Assembly (NCBI GenBank): GCA_022072455.1
Contig: JAJVHY010000021.1
Span: 1 to 64,000 of the forward strand
From: Verrucomicrobiia bacterium
Lineage (GTDB): Bacteria; Verrucomicrobiota; Verrucomicrobiia; Palsa-1439
DNA length: 64,000 bases
Direction of reading: 5' to 3'
Part shown: piece by piece, positions 16,304 through 25,880 of the stretch
Numbering within the stretch: the stretch's first letter is position 1
How the letters are laid out: each line of letters begins with the position of its first letter
The notes under the pieces: model-generated
Databases searched by the model: none
The model's input: the letters and a program-made list of their open reading frames with translations, nothing else
Told to the model about the DNA's origin: nothing
Program-made: the position numbers and the translations under genes

Positions 16304-17242
16304 ATGAGCGAACCCATGGTCAGAGTCGAAGGGCTGCGCAAAGATTTCAACGGCTTCTGGGCGTTGAAGGGCTTGGACTTCGAGCTGCATCCCGGCGAGG
16401 TCTGCGGTTTCATCGGCCCCAACGGCGCCGGCAAGACGACCGCGATGCGCATCATGGCCACCATCGAATTGCCCAGTGCCGGCGAGGTCTGGGTCAACGG
16501 CCATTCCGTGCTGCAACATCCCGACAAAGTCCGCCACGCACTCGGGTTCATGCCGGACCAGTACGGCCATTACGAAAACCTGACCTGTGAGGAGTACCTT
16601 GATTTCTACGCCCGGGCGTACCGGTACAAGGGCGGCGACCGCCGGCAAAGGATCGAGGCGGTGATCGAGTTTACCGGCCTCGGACCGATCCGCACCAAGT
16701 TGATGACCGACCTCTCCAAAGGCATGAAACAACGGCTCTGCCTCGGGCGCACGTTGATTCATGATCCGCAAGTGATGTTGTTCGACGAACCCGCCGCCGG
16801 GCTTGACCCGCGCGCCCGTGCGGAATTGCGCGATTTGATTTTGGAACTCTCGGCGCGCGGCAAAACGGTCTTCGTGAGCTCGCACATCCTGACGGAGTTG
16901 GCCGACATCTGCACGCACGTCGCAATCATCGAAAAAGGCGAGATGAAATTCAAAGGCCCGGTCGGTCACGCGCAGAAAGCGGCGAACCGTTTCACCCGTT
17001 ACCGGCTGCGGGTGCTCGAGGCGGTGGACAAGGTCGAGCGGTTCCTCCTCGAACAACCGTTCGTCGAAAAAGTCGCCACGAACGCCCATGAGTTGCTGAT
17101 TGATTTCGCGGCGGACGAACGCCACTTCAGCCAACTGTTGGCCGCGCTGATCCGGGAAGGCTTCGCGGTGGTCGAGAGCCGGCTCGTGCAAAGCAACCTC
17201 GAAGAAGCGTTCCTCGCGATGACCAAGGGAGACACCGAATGA
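16304..17242 (+). CDS. ABC transporter ATP-binding protein (ABC-2 type, GldA-like)
   Basis: A 312-residue ATPase with GPNGAGKTT near residue 39 (Walker A), LSKGMKQRL (signature motif), VMLFDEPAAGLDPRAR (Walker B and D-loop), the switch histidine in SSHILTE, and a C-terminal regulatory domain typical of ABC-2 exporters. It resembles GldA/NatA-type subunits. It is coupled to the permease at 17239 by an ATGA overlap and sits inside the MoxR operon. Confidence 0.93.
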   Translation: MSEPMVRVEGLRKDFNGFWALKGLDFELHPGEVCGFIGPNGAGKTTAMRIMATIELPSAGEVWVNGHSVLQHPDKVRHALGFMPDQYGHYENLTCEEYLDFYARAYRYKGGDRRQRIEAVIEFTGLGPIRTKLMTDLSKGMKQRLCLGRTLIHDPQVMLFDEPAAGLDPRARAELRDLILELSARGKTVFVSSHILTELADICTHVAIIEKGEMKFKGPVGHAQKAANRFTRYRLRVLEAVDKVERFLLEQPFVEKVATNAHELLIDFAADERHFSQLLAALIREGFAVVESRLVQSNLEEAFLAMTKGDTE

Positions 17243-18669
17243 TTGCCGGCTTGGATTGGATCAACCCGGTCTTGCTGCGGGAATATCAGCAAGTCGTCCG
17301 CAGCCGGATGTTTGCGTGGGTCGGCGTGCTCTGGCTGCTGGCGCAATTGTTGATCAGCCTGATTTACATTTCACTGCTGGAACCGACCGAGGCCGGGCTG
17401 TCGCTCACCGGGCCGGGCGGTCAATATTTCGCGTGGGTCATTGGCGGGCTGACCGTGGTGTTCTTGCTGGTGTTACCGGTCTCGACCTTCAATCGCGTCG
17501 TCCGCGACCGGAAAGAGGCAACGCTGGAGTTATTGACGATCAGCCGGATCAGTCCGTTGCAGGTCGTGTTCGGTTTCCTGCTGGTCGCTTTCGCGCAAGT
17601 CGGTTTGTTTGTCCTGATGAGTTTTCCGTTCGTGGTGTTTGCCTACTTGTTTCGCGGACTGGAATTGTCCACGGTGCTCTGGAGCGTCTATTTCCTCGTA
17701 CTGGCCGCGCTCGTCGCCAATGCGGCGGGTCTGACTGTCGCGTCGTTTTGCCGGACACCGCGAATCACCGCCGTCGTCCGCGTTCTCGGCGGAGCCGGGA
17801 TTCTCTTCATGGGATTGCCGATTGGTTGGACGCTGATCATGGCGTTTTTGTTTCTGGGAAGAAGGAGTGGTTTTCCGGTCGGATTACCGGCCGAGATTCC
17901 CTGGTTGATCGTCGGCTTGGTAACGCTCGGTGCCGCGTTGGCCGTCGGAATTTGTGTGGTGATTTCGCGGAGCAACCTGCTCTTTGAAGCGGCCAACCGC
18001 ACGACGCTGCCGCGCCTCAGTGTCACGGCAATCTTTCTGATTGCCGGTGCCGTCATCAACGGTTTCTCGTGGTTCGGCGCCAGCCGGGAGGAGGAACTGG
18101 TTTACGGCTTTGACATCATCTCCTTCCTGCTCTTGCTGGCGTACAGCCTGTGGATTCTGAACGAATCGAATCAAATTTCCCCCCGCATGCGGGAAGGGTT
18201 GCCGGCGAGCCGGCTGAGCCGGCGGTTGGCGTTCCCCTACTTGCCGGGACGCGGGTCGGCGTTCGTGTACGTCATCCTCAACGCCGTGCTGCTGACCGGC
18301 CTTGCGTTCGCCGGCTACTTCGGGTGCAAGGTCAAGTTCACCGACTCTGAATTTATCCGCGCCGAGTTGCTGAAGCTCTACTGCCTTTTCCCGCTGGGTT
18401 GCGCGTTACTTGTGCACCACCTGATGCAACGCACCAGGTTTCGCCGGGTGATCTTCGTGGCGTGGTTCCTGTTGGTCGTCTGCGTCATCATGTGGGCGCC
18501 GTTGCTGTGGGGCGCGCGCCCGTTTGCCAACGACAACGCGTTTGAAACCTTCATCCTCGGCTCACTCACCACGGATCGATCGTTGATCTGGCGCGCCTTC
18601 TTCGCCCCGCTGATTGGCATCCTGTGCGCCTGGCCGGTCATCCGTGAAAACTGGCGCAACCTCCGATGA
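17239..18669 (+). CDS. ABC-2 type transporter permease
   Basis: A 476-residue polytopic membrane protein with about ten hydrophobic segments. It begins with the NPVLLREYQQVVRSRMF type of sequence common to ABC-2 permeases that carry a cytoplasmic amphipathic start. The motif VRDRKEATLELLTISRISPLQVVFG is characteristic of this family. It is the partner of the ATPase at 16304. Substrate unknown. Its stop overlaps the start of the DUF58 gene by 4 bases. Confidence 0.9.
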   Translation: MIAGLDWINPVLLREYQQVVRSRMFAWVGVLWLLAQLLISLIYISLLEPTEAGLSLTGPGGQYFAWVIGGLTVVFLLVLPVSTFNRVVRDRKEATLELLTISRISPLQVVFGFLLVAFAQVGLFVLMSFPFVVFAYLFRGLELSTVLWSVYFLVLAALVANAAGLTVASFCRTPRITAVVRVLGGAGILFMGLPIGWTLIMAFLFLGRRSGFPVGLPAEIPWLIVGLVTLGAALAVGICVVISRSNLLFEAANRTTLPRLSVTAIFLIAGAVINGFSWFGASREEELVYGFDIISFLLLLAYSLWILNESNQISPRMREGLPASRLSRRLAFPYLPGRGSAFVYVILNAVLLTGLAFAGYFGCKVKFTDSEFIRAELLKLYCLFPLGCALLVHHLMQRTRFRRVIFVAWFLLVVCVIMWAPLLWGARPFANDNAFETFILGSLTTDRSLIWRAFFAPLIGILCAWPVIRENWRNLR

Positions 18670-19511
18670 ACCTCGCGGCTGCCGATGAAGCCCTCGCCCG
18701 CAATTGCCGGTTCAACCAACGCGTCCTCGTCCACACCCTGAACCCCGGCAGTACGCTTGGCGATCACACCGGCGGCTCGCTGATTTTTCAGGATCACCGG
18801 CCCTACTTCGCCGGCGACGATCTGCGGCGAATTGACTGGCGCGCCTACGCCCGCACTGACCAATTGCTCCTGAAAACCTATCAGGAAGAAATCTCGCCGT
18901 TCCTCGAATTGCTCGTCGACACCAGCGCCAGCCTGGCCGTCACGCCGGCCAAGGAACAAGCGCTCCGCCGGTGGACTTGGTTCCTCACCACCGTCGGCCT
19001 CCACGGCGGTTACACCGTCTCCATCCAACGTCTCGGCCACGACCCCGACGCCTTGCGCCCCGACGAACTGCAACATCTCCCGTGGAAATTTTCCGCCACC
19101 CACTCGTTGCCGGCAGCGTTGACGCAACATTGGAAAGGCCGGTATCGCGCGCTGCGCGTCGTCTTGAGTGATTTCCTGTTCGACACCACGGCCGCCGAAC
19201 GCCTGCTCGCCGTTGCCGCCCGTGACGCCACGGCGTTGTTCGCCCTCCAGATTCTCGACCCCGAAGAAATTGATCCGCCGTGGCGCGGCGCATTCCGGCT
19301 GGAAGACGCCGACAGCGCCGACCACCAAGAACTGATCATCGGCGAACGCGAACACGCCCAATACCGGGAAAAACTCGCCGGTCACCAACTCCTGCTCAGC
19401 CGGGCGCTCCGCCGGCGGGGCGGCGCGTTCGTCACGCTCAATGCCGGAGTCGAAACGAAAGAACTCGTTCTCAACACGCTTACCCCCGTCGGCATCCTCA
19501 GCCTCGGATGA
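18666..19511 (+). CDS. DUF58 domain protein
   Basis: A 281-residue protein with the DUF58 hallmark FAGDDLRRIDWRAYARTDQ at about residues 50-70. It is followed by a vWA-like core (FLELLVDTSASLAV) whose MIDAS-like DTSAS is intact. DUF58 proteins are the usual soluble partners of MoxR ATPases. The gene overlaps the ABC permease by 4 bases and is followed after 7 bases by the BatA-like gene. Confidence 0.92.
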   Translation: MNLAAADEALARNCRFNQRVLVHTLNPGSTLGDHTGGSLIFQDHRPYFAGDDLRRIDWRAYARTDQLLLKTYQEEISPFLELLVDTSASLAVTPAKEQALRRWTWFLTTVGLHGGYTVSIQRLGHDPDALRPDELQHLPWKFSATHSLPAALTQHWKGRYRALRVVLSDFLFDTTAAERLLAVAARDATALFALQILDPEEIDPPWRGAFRLEDADSADHQELIIGEREHAQYREKLAGHQLLLSRALRRRGGAFVTLNAGVETKELVLNTLTPVGILSLG

Positions 19512-19518
19512 ATTGCTA

Positions 19519-21282
19519 ATGGAATTCCTGAATCCTTGGGGCTGGCTCGGTTTGCTGGCGTTGCCGGCAATTGTCGCGCTGCATTTCTTTCGGCGCCGGT
19601 ATCAGACCAAGTCCGTTGCCACTGTCATGTTCTGGCGGCAACTCCGCGAGACCGACACGCAAGGCCGGACGCGCAAACCAATTCGCAGCAGCTTGTCGCT
19701 CTGGCTCCAACTCCTCGCCGCCACGTTGCTCACCGTGTTGCTGGCCGGGCCGCAGACTCTCAAGTCCACCGGCGAAAAGGAAATTCTCATCATCCTCGAT
19801 TCCGCGTACTCGCTGCAAACCCGGCTCAGTCAGGATAAGACCGTCGCCGACCAAATCCGCGCCGCCGTGAATTCCCGGCTCACGACTGGCCGCCGGTACA
19901 CCGTCATCGAACACGGCACCACGCCGCGACTCCTCACCGCCCGCGCCGCCGGTCTGACCGAAGCCCGGGAAGCCGTCGCCGCGTGGCAACCGGCCCAGCC
20001 GCGCGCCGATTGGCAGGCGACATTCCGGCTGCTCGAACTCTGGGACCTCGACCGGTGCACGCTCTGGGTTTTGACCGACAACCTGACGGATGCGTGGAAG
20101 AAAGTTGCCGGTGTCGAATTGACCGCGCTCGGCGGCACCGCGGACAATCTCGCCATTGTGGAGGCCAACCGGATTCGTCTCCCCGGCACAGGTCAGGAAC
20201 GCCTCCGCGCCAGCATCCACAATTTCCAGACCGGCCGCGCCACCGGCGAACTCCAAGTCCGCGCCGGCAATCAAATCGTCGCACGCCAATCCTTCACCAT
20301 CCCCGCCGGTAACGCGTGGACGTTCACCGCGGATTTACCGGAGACGAACACACCGTACGTGCTCGAATTACCGGATGACGCCCTGTCCTTTGACAACCGC
20401 GTCCATCTTGCACCAATGCTGCAACCGCCGGTCGAAATCCTGTTTGATTTCACCGACGCCGCGCTCGGGGAAACCTGGCATCGCGTCGTCGCCGCCGTCG
20501 CCCCGACCTTCCGGGCCGGCACAAATACCGCCACGCTGATCTTGAGCGACTCGCCCCGGTGGTTGACGGATGAAACTGTCTCCGCCTGCGTGTTGGTTTG
20601 CGCTTCCGGCGCGACTGAGGCGAAGCTGTACCGGCCGCCGTTTCTGAGCGAATCGCAGCATCCGTTGTTGCGTGGACTGGACTGGGCCGGTTGCCTGCTC
20701 GCCATCGGCCAGTGGCCGGGCGCGACGGTCTCGAACCAACTCGCCCGCGTCAGTGCCCGAGATGTCGCGGTCCTGACCGAACTGCCGGGGCGCGGGAGCC
20801 GCCGGTTTGTCCTGCATGCCGACATCGCCAAGAGCAACCTCGCCAAGCAACCGGCTTTTCCGATTCTCGCGCAAAATGCCGTCGAGATCGCGCGGTCATT
20901 CCAACCGGGATTGCGGACGCCGAACTTGCGTTTCGGCGAGACACTGGAATTCCGGCTGCCGCGCGACGCCCGCGAGCTTTGTCTCCGGCAAGACGGGTGG
21001 CAGGAATGCGCCGCGCAACCGGCCGGACTGCGGTTACCGGCGGACCGTGTGGGTTTGTTTGAAGTCGTCGTCGGCAACGAGACGTGGCCATTGGCGATTC
21101 ATCACGTCGAAGTCGGGACGTCGGATCTGCGCGCGATTGCCGGCGGCGATTATCGCACGCCGGTCACGAGTACGGCCCTCATGCAACGAACACTGCACGA
21201 CGAATGGATCATCGCCCTGATCATCGCGCTGCTGGCGATCATTTTCGGCGAGTGGTGGCTTACCGGGCGGAGGTCAGCGTGA
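19519..21282 (+). CDS. BatA-like membrane protein with degenerate vWA domain
   Basis: A 587-residue protein starting MEFLNPWGWLGLLALPAIVALHFF. The N-terminal BatA domain has two membrane segments (about residues 5-20 and 55-80). A vWA-like domain follows (ILIILDSAYSL) in which the third MIDAS position is Ala instead of Ser, so metal binding is doubtful. A long periplasmic region leads to a C-terminal transmembrane helix near residues 560-580. I use the ATG at 19519, not the upstream ATG inside the DUF58 gene. Its stop overlaps the GTG of the next gene. Confidence 0.88.
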   Translation: MEFLNPWGWLGLLALPAIVALHFFRRRYQTKSVATVMFWRQLRETDTQGRTRKPIRSSLSLWLQLLAATLLTVLLAGPQTLKSTGEKEILIILDSAYSLQTRLSQDKTVADQIRAAVNSRLTTGRRYTVIEHGTTPRLLTARAAGLTEAREAVAAWQPAQPRADWQATFRLLELWDLDRCTLWVLTDNLTDAWKKVAGVELTALGGTADNLAIVEANRIRLPGTGQERLRASIHNFQTGRATGELQVRAGNQIVARQSFTIPAGNAWTFTADLPETNTPYVLELPDDALSFDNRVHLAPMLQPPVEILFDFTDAALGETWHRVVAAVAPTFRAGTNTATLILSDSPRWLTDETVSACVLVCASGATEAKLYRPPFLSESQHPLLRGLDWAGCLLAIGQWPGATVSNQLARVSARDVAVLTELPGRGSRRFVLHADIAKSNLAKQPAFPILAQNAVEIARSFQPGLRTPNLRFGETLEFRLPRDARELCLRQDGWQECAAQPAGLRLPADRVGLFEVVVGNETWPLAIHHVEVGTSDLRAIAGGDYRTPVTSTALMQRTLHDEWIIALIIALLAIIFGEWWLTGRRSA

Positions 21283-24002
21283 GTTTCACGCAACCATTCT
21301 GGCTGTGGCTGTTGCCGGTGATGTGGTGGGTGTACTGGCGGTGGTTCCGCGCGACCGGCCCGCACGGCGCGTTGCGGCTGGCGTTGTTGACGTTGGCCGG
21401 TTTGGTGTTGGCGGGGCCGCGCATCCATTTGGGCGGACGCGGCACGGACGTGGTCGTGGTGCTCGACGAATCGTTGTCGGTGACGGAAGTGGAACGGCAG
21501 GGTTACCGGGAATTGGTCAAGCAGGCGGAGAAACACCGGCGCGACGGTGACCGGCTGGGGATTGTGCGGTTCGGGGGGGCGACCCGGGTCGAGAAACGGC
21601 TCGAAGACGAGAAGCTGCCCGGAGAGTGGCTGGATTTGGGGCAGCAACACCGGTCGGATGTGCGGGCGGGGGTCGAGACGGCGTTGCGGATCACGCCGGA
21701 GAATCGGCCGGCCCGTTTGGTTTTGGTGACGGATGGTGAATTGTCGCGCGCGGCGACCGACGAAGCCGGGCGGCTCGCGGCGACGCGGCGGGTGCCGGTG
21801 GATGTGTGCCGTGTGAGCAAGCCGGCAGTGCGCGACGTGTCGGTGGCAGAGTTGGAGTTGCCGGCCGAAGTGGCTGTGGGACGACCCTTCCAGTTTACGG
21901 CGTGGTTGCAGAGCAGTGCGCCGGCGGAGGTGACTTATGAATTGCGCCGCGACCGGCAAGCGATCGCGCGCGGGACGGTGACAGTGGGCGCGGGGCTGCG
22001 GCCGGTCTTGCTGCGGGATGTTTTGGTCACGGAAGGCGTGCATGGTTACGAACTCGTCGTCAGCGCGCCCGGTGAGGATCGCGTGGCCGACAATAACCGG
22101 GCCCGAGCAGTGGTGAGTTGTCGCAGCGGACGGAAGGTGACGTTGGTGACGCGCGCACCGCAGGGGAACATGGCGCGGGTTTTAGACGCATTTCAGATTC
22201 CGCATGAAGTTGTGACGCCCGATCAGGCGCCGGCAGCGTTGGCGTTGGAGAATCTCGCCGGCAAGCTTGGCGTGATCATTGATAATGTGAACGCGCAGAG
22301 TATCGGCCCGGATGGGATGCGGGCGGTGCGGCAGTTTGTGAAGACGTTCGGCGGCGGATTGATGATGACGGGCGGGCGCGAGAGTTTTGGGGTGGGCGGT
22401 TATTTTAATTCGGTGATCGAGGATTGCTTGCCGGTGACGTTGGAGGCGCGGAAGGAGATTCGGAAAAGCCGGTTGTCCATGGCCATCGCGATGGATCGGT
22501 CCGGCAGCATGAGCGTGCCGGTGCCGGGCGGGTTGCAGAAGATGGATCTGGCGAACAACGGCGCGGTCGAAGCCATCAAGATGCTCGGCCCGCTCGACCG
22601 GATCAGCGTGATCGCGGTGGACAGCGCGGCGCATGTGATCGTGCCGTTGGCGGCGGTGGATGATACCGGGGCGTTGATCGGGAAGGTGCGGAAGATCCGC
22701 TCGGAGGGCGGCGGCATATTTATTTACGAGGCGTTGGAAGCCGGGTTCAAGCAGTTGCAGAAAGCGGACACGCAGGTGCGGCACATGATTTTGTTCGCTG
22801 ACGCGGCGGATTCGGAGATGCCGGGCGATTATCAAAAACTGCTCCAGACATTCCGGCAACAGAACATGACCGTCAGCGTCATCGGGCTGGGCACGGAACA
22901 CGACAGCGACGCCGCGTTGCTCAAGGACATCGCCCGGCTTGGTGAAGGGCGGATATTCTTTACGGACCGGCCCGAGGAACTACCACGATTGTTCAGTTAC
23001 GAGACGTTGCTCGCCGACCGCAGCGCCTACGTCGAGAACCCGGTTAGCATCCAGCAATCACCGGCGGGGTTGGCGGTCCTCAGCGCGTTGCCGGGGGAAT
23101 TACCGGCCCCGGCAGTGGCCGCGTACAATCTCGGTTACTTGAAACCACAAGCGCAAGCCGCGTGGGTCACCAAGGAGAGCAAGGACGATCCGACGGTCTT
23201 GTGGGGGTTCGGCGCGAGTGGCGTGGGGCGGAGCACGGCGTTGCTGTTTGATGTGGATGGCGCGGATGGACGCGCGCTGCAAACGTGGTCGGGTTTTGCC
23301 GGTTTCTTGGGCGCGACGATTCGGTGGACGATGGCCGGCAAAGAGCCGGACGCGACAGTGGAGCTACGGCGGGACGGCCAGGACTTGGTCGCAACACTCG
23401 ACATGGCCGGTGACCTGCAACAGCGACTCACCGCCGCGCCGACGTTGCGGATTGTCACTCCTCAGACCGGCGACGAACCGCAGTTGCTGCCGTTACGCCA
23501 GCAAGCCGACGGCACTTGGAGCACCCGGTTCGCGATGGAACAAAACGGTTTCTACCACGCCGTCGCCCACCTCGGTGACGCCGGTATCGTGCGCGCCGCG
23601 CCAGTCGTGCTCCCCTACTCTGCCGAATACCGTTACTGGGAACCAACCCAAACCGACGAACGCGTGCAGACTCTTTTGGAAATGACCGGCGGCAAACTGC
23701 GCAACCAGTGGACGGATGTTTTTCAACTTCCCCGCTGGAAGCCGGTCGGTGTGGATTTGCGCCCGTGGCTTCTGGTGATCATGTTGGTCGGTTGGGTGGT
23801 TGAAATCTCCATGCGCCGGTTGCTCTACGCCCAACGCTGGCCGGCGCGGTTCGCCCCAAAAGTTAAAATCCCCCCAGCCCAACCCGTCGCTCCCGCGCCC
23901 GTCAGTCCGGAACCGGCAACGCCGACACCTCCACCGGCACCACCGCCGCCACCAAGCGCGACTCTTGACGCAATGAACAAAGTGAAACGCAAACGCCAAT
24001 GA
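21279..24002 (+). CDS. Large membrane protein with two vWA domains and a GATase-like domain
   Basis: A 907-residue protein. GTG at 21279 overlaps the BatA-like stop and has GGAGGT 5 bases upstream. Two N-terminal membrane segments (about 5-20 and 32-48) precede a first vWA domain with MIDAS D63-E-S65-L-S67. A class I glutamine-amidotransferase-like segment (FGGGLMMTGGRESFG, near 358-372) follows, then a second vWA domain with intact MIDAS D406-R-S408-G-S410. A further transmembrane helix lies near residue 830 before a Pro-rich cytoplasmic tail. Both vWA domains keep metal-binding motifs, unlike its neighbour. It is likely the main partner of the MoxR ATPase. Confidence 0.88.
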   Translation: MSFTQPFWLWLLPVMWWVYWRWFRATGPHGALRLALLTLAGLVLAGPRIHLGGRGTDVVVVLDESLSVTEVERQGYRELVKQAEKHRRDGDRLGIVRFGGATRVEKRLEDEKLPGEWLDLGQQHRSDVRAGVETALRITPENRPARLVLVTDGELSRAATDEAGRLAATRRVPVDVCRVSKPAVRDVSVAELELPAEVAVGRPFQFTAWLQSSAPAEVTYELRRDRQAIARGTVTVGAGLRPVLLRDVLVTEGVHGYELVVSAPGEDRVADNNRARAVVSCRSGRKVTLVTRAPQGNMARVLDAFQIPHEVVTPDQAPAALALENLAGKLGVIIDNVNAQSIGPDGMRAVRQFVKTFGGGLMMTGGRESFGVGGYFNSVIEDCLPVTLEARKEIRKSRLSMAIAMDRSGSMSVPVPGGLQKMDLANNGAVEAIKMLGPLDRISVIAVDSAAHVIVPLAAVDDTGALIGKVRKIRSEGGGIFIYEALEAGFKQLQKADTQVRHMILFADAADSEMPGDYQKLLQTFRQQNMTVSVIGLGTEHDSDAALLKDIARLGEGRIFFTDRPEELPRLFSYETLLADRSAYVENPVSIQQSPAGLAVLSALPGELPAPAVAAYNLGYLKPQAQAAWVTKESKDDPTVLWGFGASGVGRSTALLFDVDGADGRALQTWSGFAGFLGATIRWTMAGKEPDATVELRRDGQDLVATLDMAGDLQQRLTAAPTLRIVTPQTGDEPQLLPLRQQADGTWSTRFAMEQNGFYHAVAHLGDAGIVRAAPVVLPYSAEYRYWEPTQTDERVQTLLEMTGGKLRNQWTDVFQLPRWKPVGVDLRPWLLVIMLVGWVVEISMRRLLYAQRWPARFAPKVKIPPAQPVAPAPVSPEPATPTPPPAPPPPPSATLDAMNKVKRKRQ

Positions 24003-25337
24003 GCGATTCCCAACCATCTCGCGACAAGACTCCGCAACAGATCCTGCTGTTTCTGGGTCTTGTCCTCGTCGTCGGCAGTATCTTTGTGGCGTGGAAAACA
24101 TCACTTCGTCGGGAGGTGAATACGAAACTTGCCAAGATCCGCGCCGAAGGATTGCCGGCCACGGCCGCCGAATTGGATCAGTGGTACGTCCTCCCGCCTT
24201 CTGAAACAAATGCCGCCGACCTTTACGCCAATGCTTTTCGGGCATGGAAAGAGCCGACTGAGGAACAATTAAGATGGTTACCCGTTATTGGCTCAACCAA
24301 CTTCCCGCCGGTCGGTGTTCCGTTGCCGGAAGAAATGCAACAGGCTGTGGAGGTGTTTCTGTCGGACAACTCCGACACCTTACGACGGCTGCACGAAGCA
24401 GCGCAGGTGAAGCACTGCCGGTATCCAGTTGATCTATCCAATGGGATGGCCACGTTGTTACCGCACCTCACATATCTTCGAAAATCGGCGCGTCTCTTGG
24501 CTTTGCAAGCGGATTACGCGGCCCGCAATGGCAACCCAAGTGCGACCGTCGCTGCGATTCAAAATGGCCTGGCGGTAGGAGAGTCGTTGCGCAGCGAACC
24601 ACTCCACATCTCGCAGTTGGTGCGAATTGCCTGTCTGGGAATCACCACGCTGGCACTTGAGCGTGCCCTCTGGGCGACTCCACTGCAGGAAGCTGAGCTA
24701 AAGATCCTCGAACTTGCCGTGCTGGAAGCAGACAAACCTCAGGCTCTATTTTTTTTAATTGGTCGGAGAACGAAGTTTTGGAAACTCCGTTTTTGATTTT
24801 CCTAGAGATTTCATTGAGAGCGACATCGCGATACACAACCCTCCATTTAAGGGCTTTGTAATGCTTTATCTTGTAACGGGCCTGAAGGAACTGGATCACC
24901 TACACTATTTGAGGTTGATGACCGAGGGCATGGCTGCGAGTCGTCTCGACAGTCCGGCGGCACTGAAAGAGTTCAACCGCCTCGAAAACAAGGCATATGC
25001 ACTCCCTGCTTATTTGTTTATATCCCGGATGATTATCCCAAGCCTATCTTCAGCAGGGAAAAAATCGCTTAAAAGCTCCGCCCGGTTGCGAGTTACCCAA
25101 GCCGCCATCGCAGCGGAGCGCTATCGCTTGGAGCACGGGGAATGGCCAGAGCAACTGGTCGCGCCGGTGCCGACCGATCCATTTGATGGCCAGCCGTTGC
25201 GGTATCGGCGCACAGAGACCGGGATTGTGGTCTGGAGTATCGGCGAGGATGGCCGGGATGATGGCGGACGCGAACGTCGACCGGGGGCACTCGAACCCGA
25301 CATCAGCTTCACCATTGATCGTCCTCCCAAAAGATAA
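23999..25337 (+). pseudogene. Frameshifted membrane-anchored hypothetical protein
   Basis: The first part (23999-24796) has an N-terminal membrane anchor (ILLFLGLVLVVGSIFVAW) and a helical soluble domain. The second part (24759-25337, +1 frame) continues with helices and ends in a PTDPFDGQPLRYRRTETGIVVWSIG-type domain, with GEDGRDDGG just after it. That C-terminal domain is common in large uncharacterised proteins of Planctomycetes and Verrucomicrobiota. The two parts together look like one protein broken by an indel between about 24757 and 24796, just after a run of eight T. Its start overlaps the vWA gene stop (ATGA), so it is the ninth gene of the operon. A sequencing or assembly error is equally possible. 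Confidence 0.6.
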
Positions 25338-25376
25338 CTTGAACCAATCCCCCACCTGCGGCATCTAACCAACACC

Positions 25377-25880
25377 ATGCACCGCCTCTGGGTCATCTTC
25401 ATTGCGCTGCCGCTGTGGGCGGCAACCAATACTGTGAAGATTGTCGAATTTACCAAGACCGGCGAACGCAAAGGAGTGGTCACCGTGGAAAAGATCGTCA
25501 AGACCGACGCCGAATGGCGCCAGCAACTCACGCCCGAACAATACCGAGTCACGCGCCAAGCCGGCACCGAACGCCAATGCTCGGCCGGGTATTGGAACAA
25601 TCACGAGGAAGGCTTGTACCGGTGTGTCTGTTGCAACACGCCCCTTTTCAAATCCGACACGAAATTTGAATCCGGCACCGGCTGGCCGAGTTTCTTCCAG
25701 CCGGTCGCAGACGAAAACATCGCGAAAAAGCCGGACAATTCCTACGGCATGCGCCGCGTCGAAGTCCTCTGCGCCCGCTGCGACGCCCACCTCGGCCACG
25801 TCTTTGAGGACGGCCCAAAGCCCACGGGACTCCGGTATTGCATTAACTCGGCGGCTCTCGTATTTGAGCCGAAGAAGTGA
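25377..25880 (+). CDS. msrB: Peptide methionine-R-sulfoxide reductase MsrB, exported
   Basis: A 167-residue MsrB with a short signal-like N-terminus ([15 protein letters not shown]), so it probably acts outside the cytoplasm. Zinc is bound by C83-x-x-C86 and C132-x-x-C135. GTGWPSF and the catalytic C155 in RYCINSAAL are intact. The usual resolving-cysteine position before GWPSF is Thr. C68 in [11 protein letters not shown] may serve instead, which is inference. Its stop overlaps the start of the molybdopterin oxidoreductase gene (GTGA). Confidence 0.93.
   Translation: MHRLWVIFIALPLWAATNTVKIVEFTKTGERKGVVTVEKIVKTDAEWRQQLTPEQYRVTRQAGTERQCSAGYWNNHEEGLYRCVCCNTPLFKSDTKFESGTGWPSFFQPVADENIAKKPDNSYGMRRVEVLCARCDAHLGHVFEDGPKPTGLRYCINSAALVFEPKK

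Noticed and set aside
24745-24765. Programmed frameshift at the T8 run
   Set aside because: Moving to the downstream frame within the T-run meets an immediate TAA, so slippage there cannot join the two frames.
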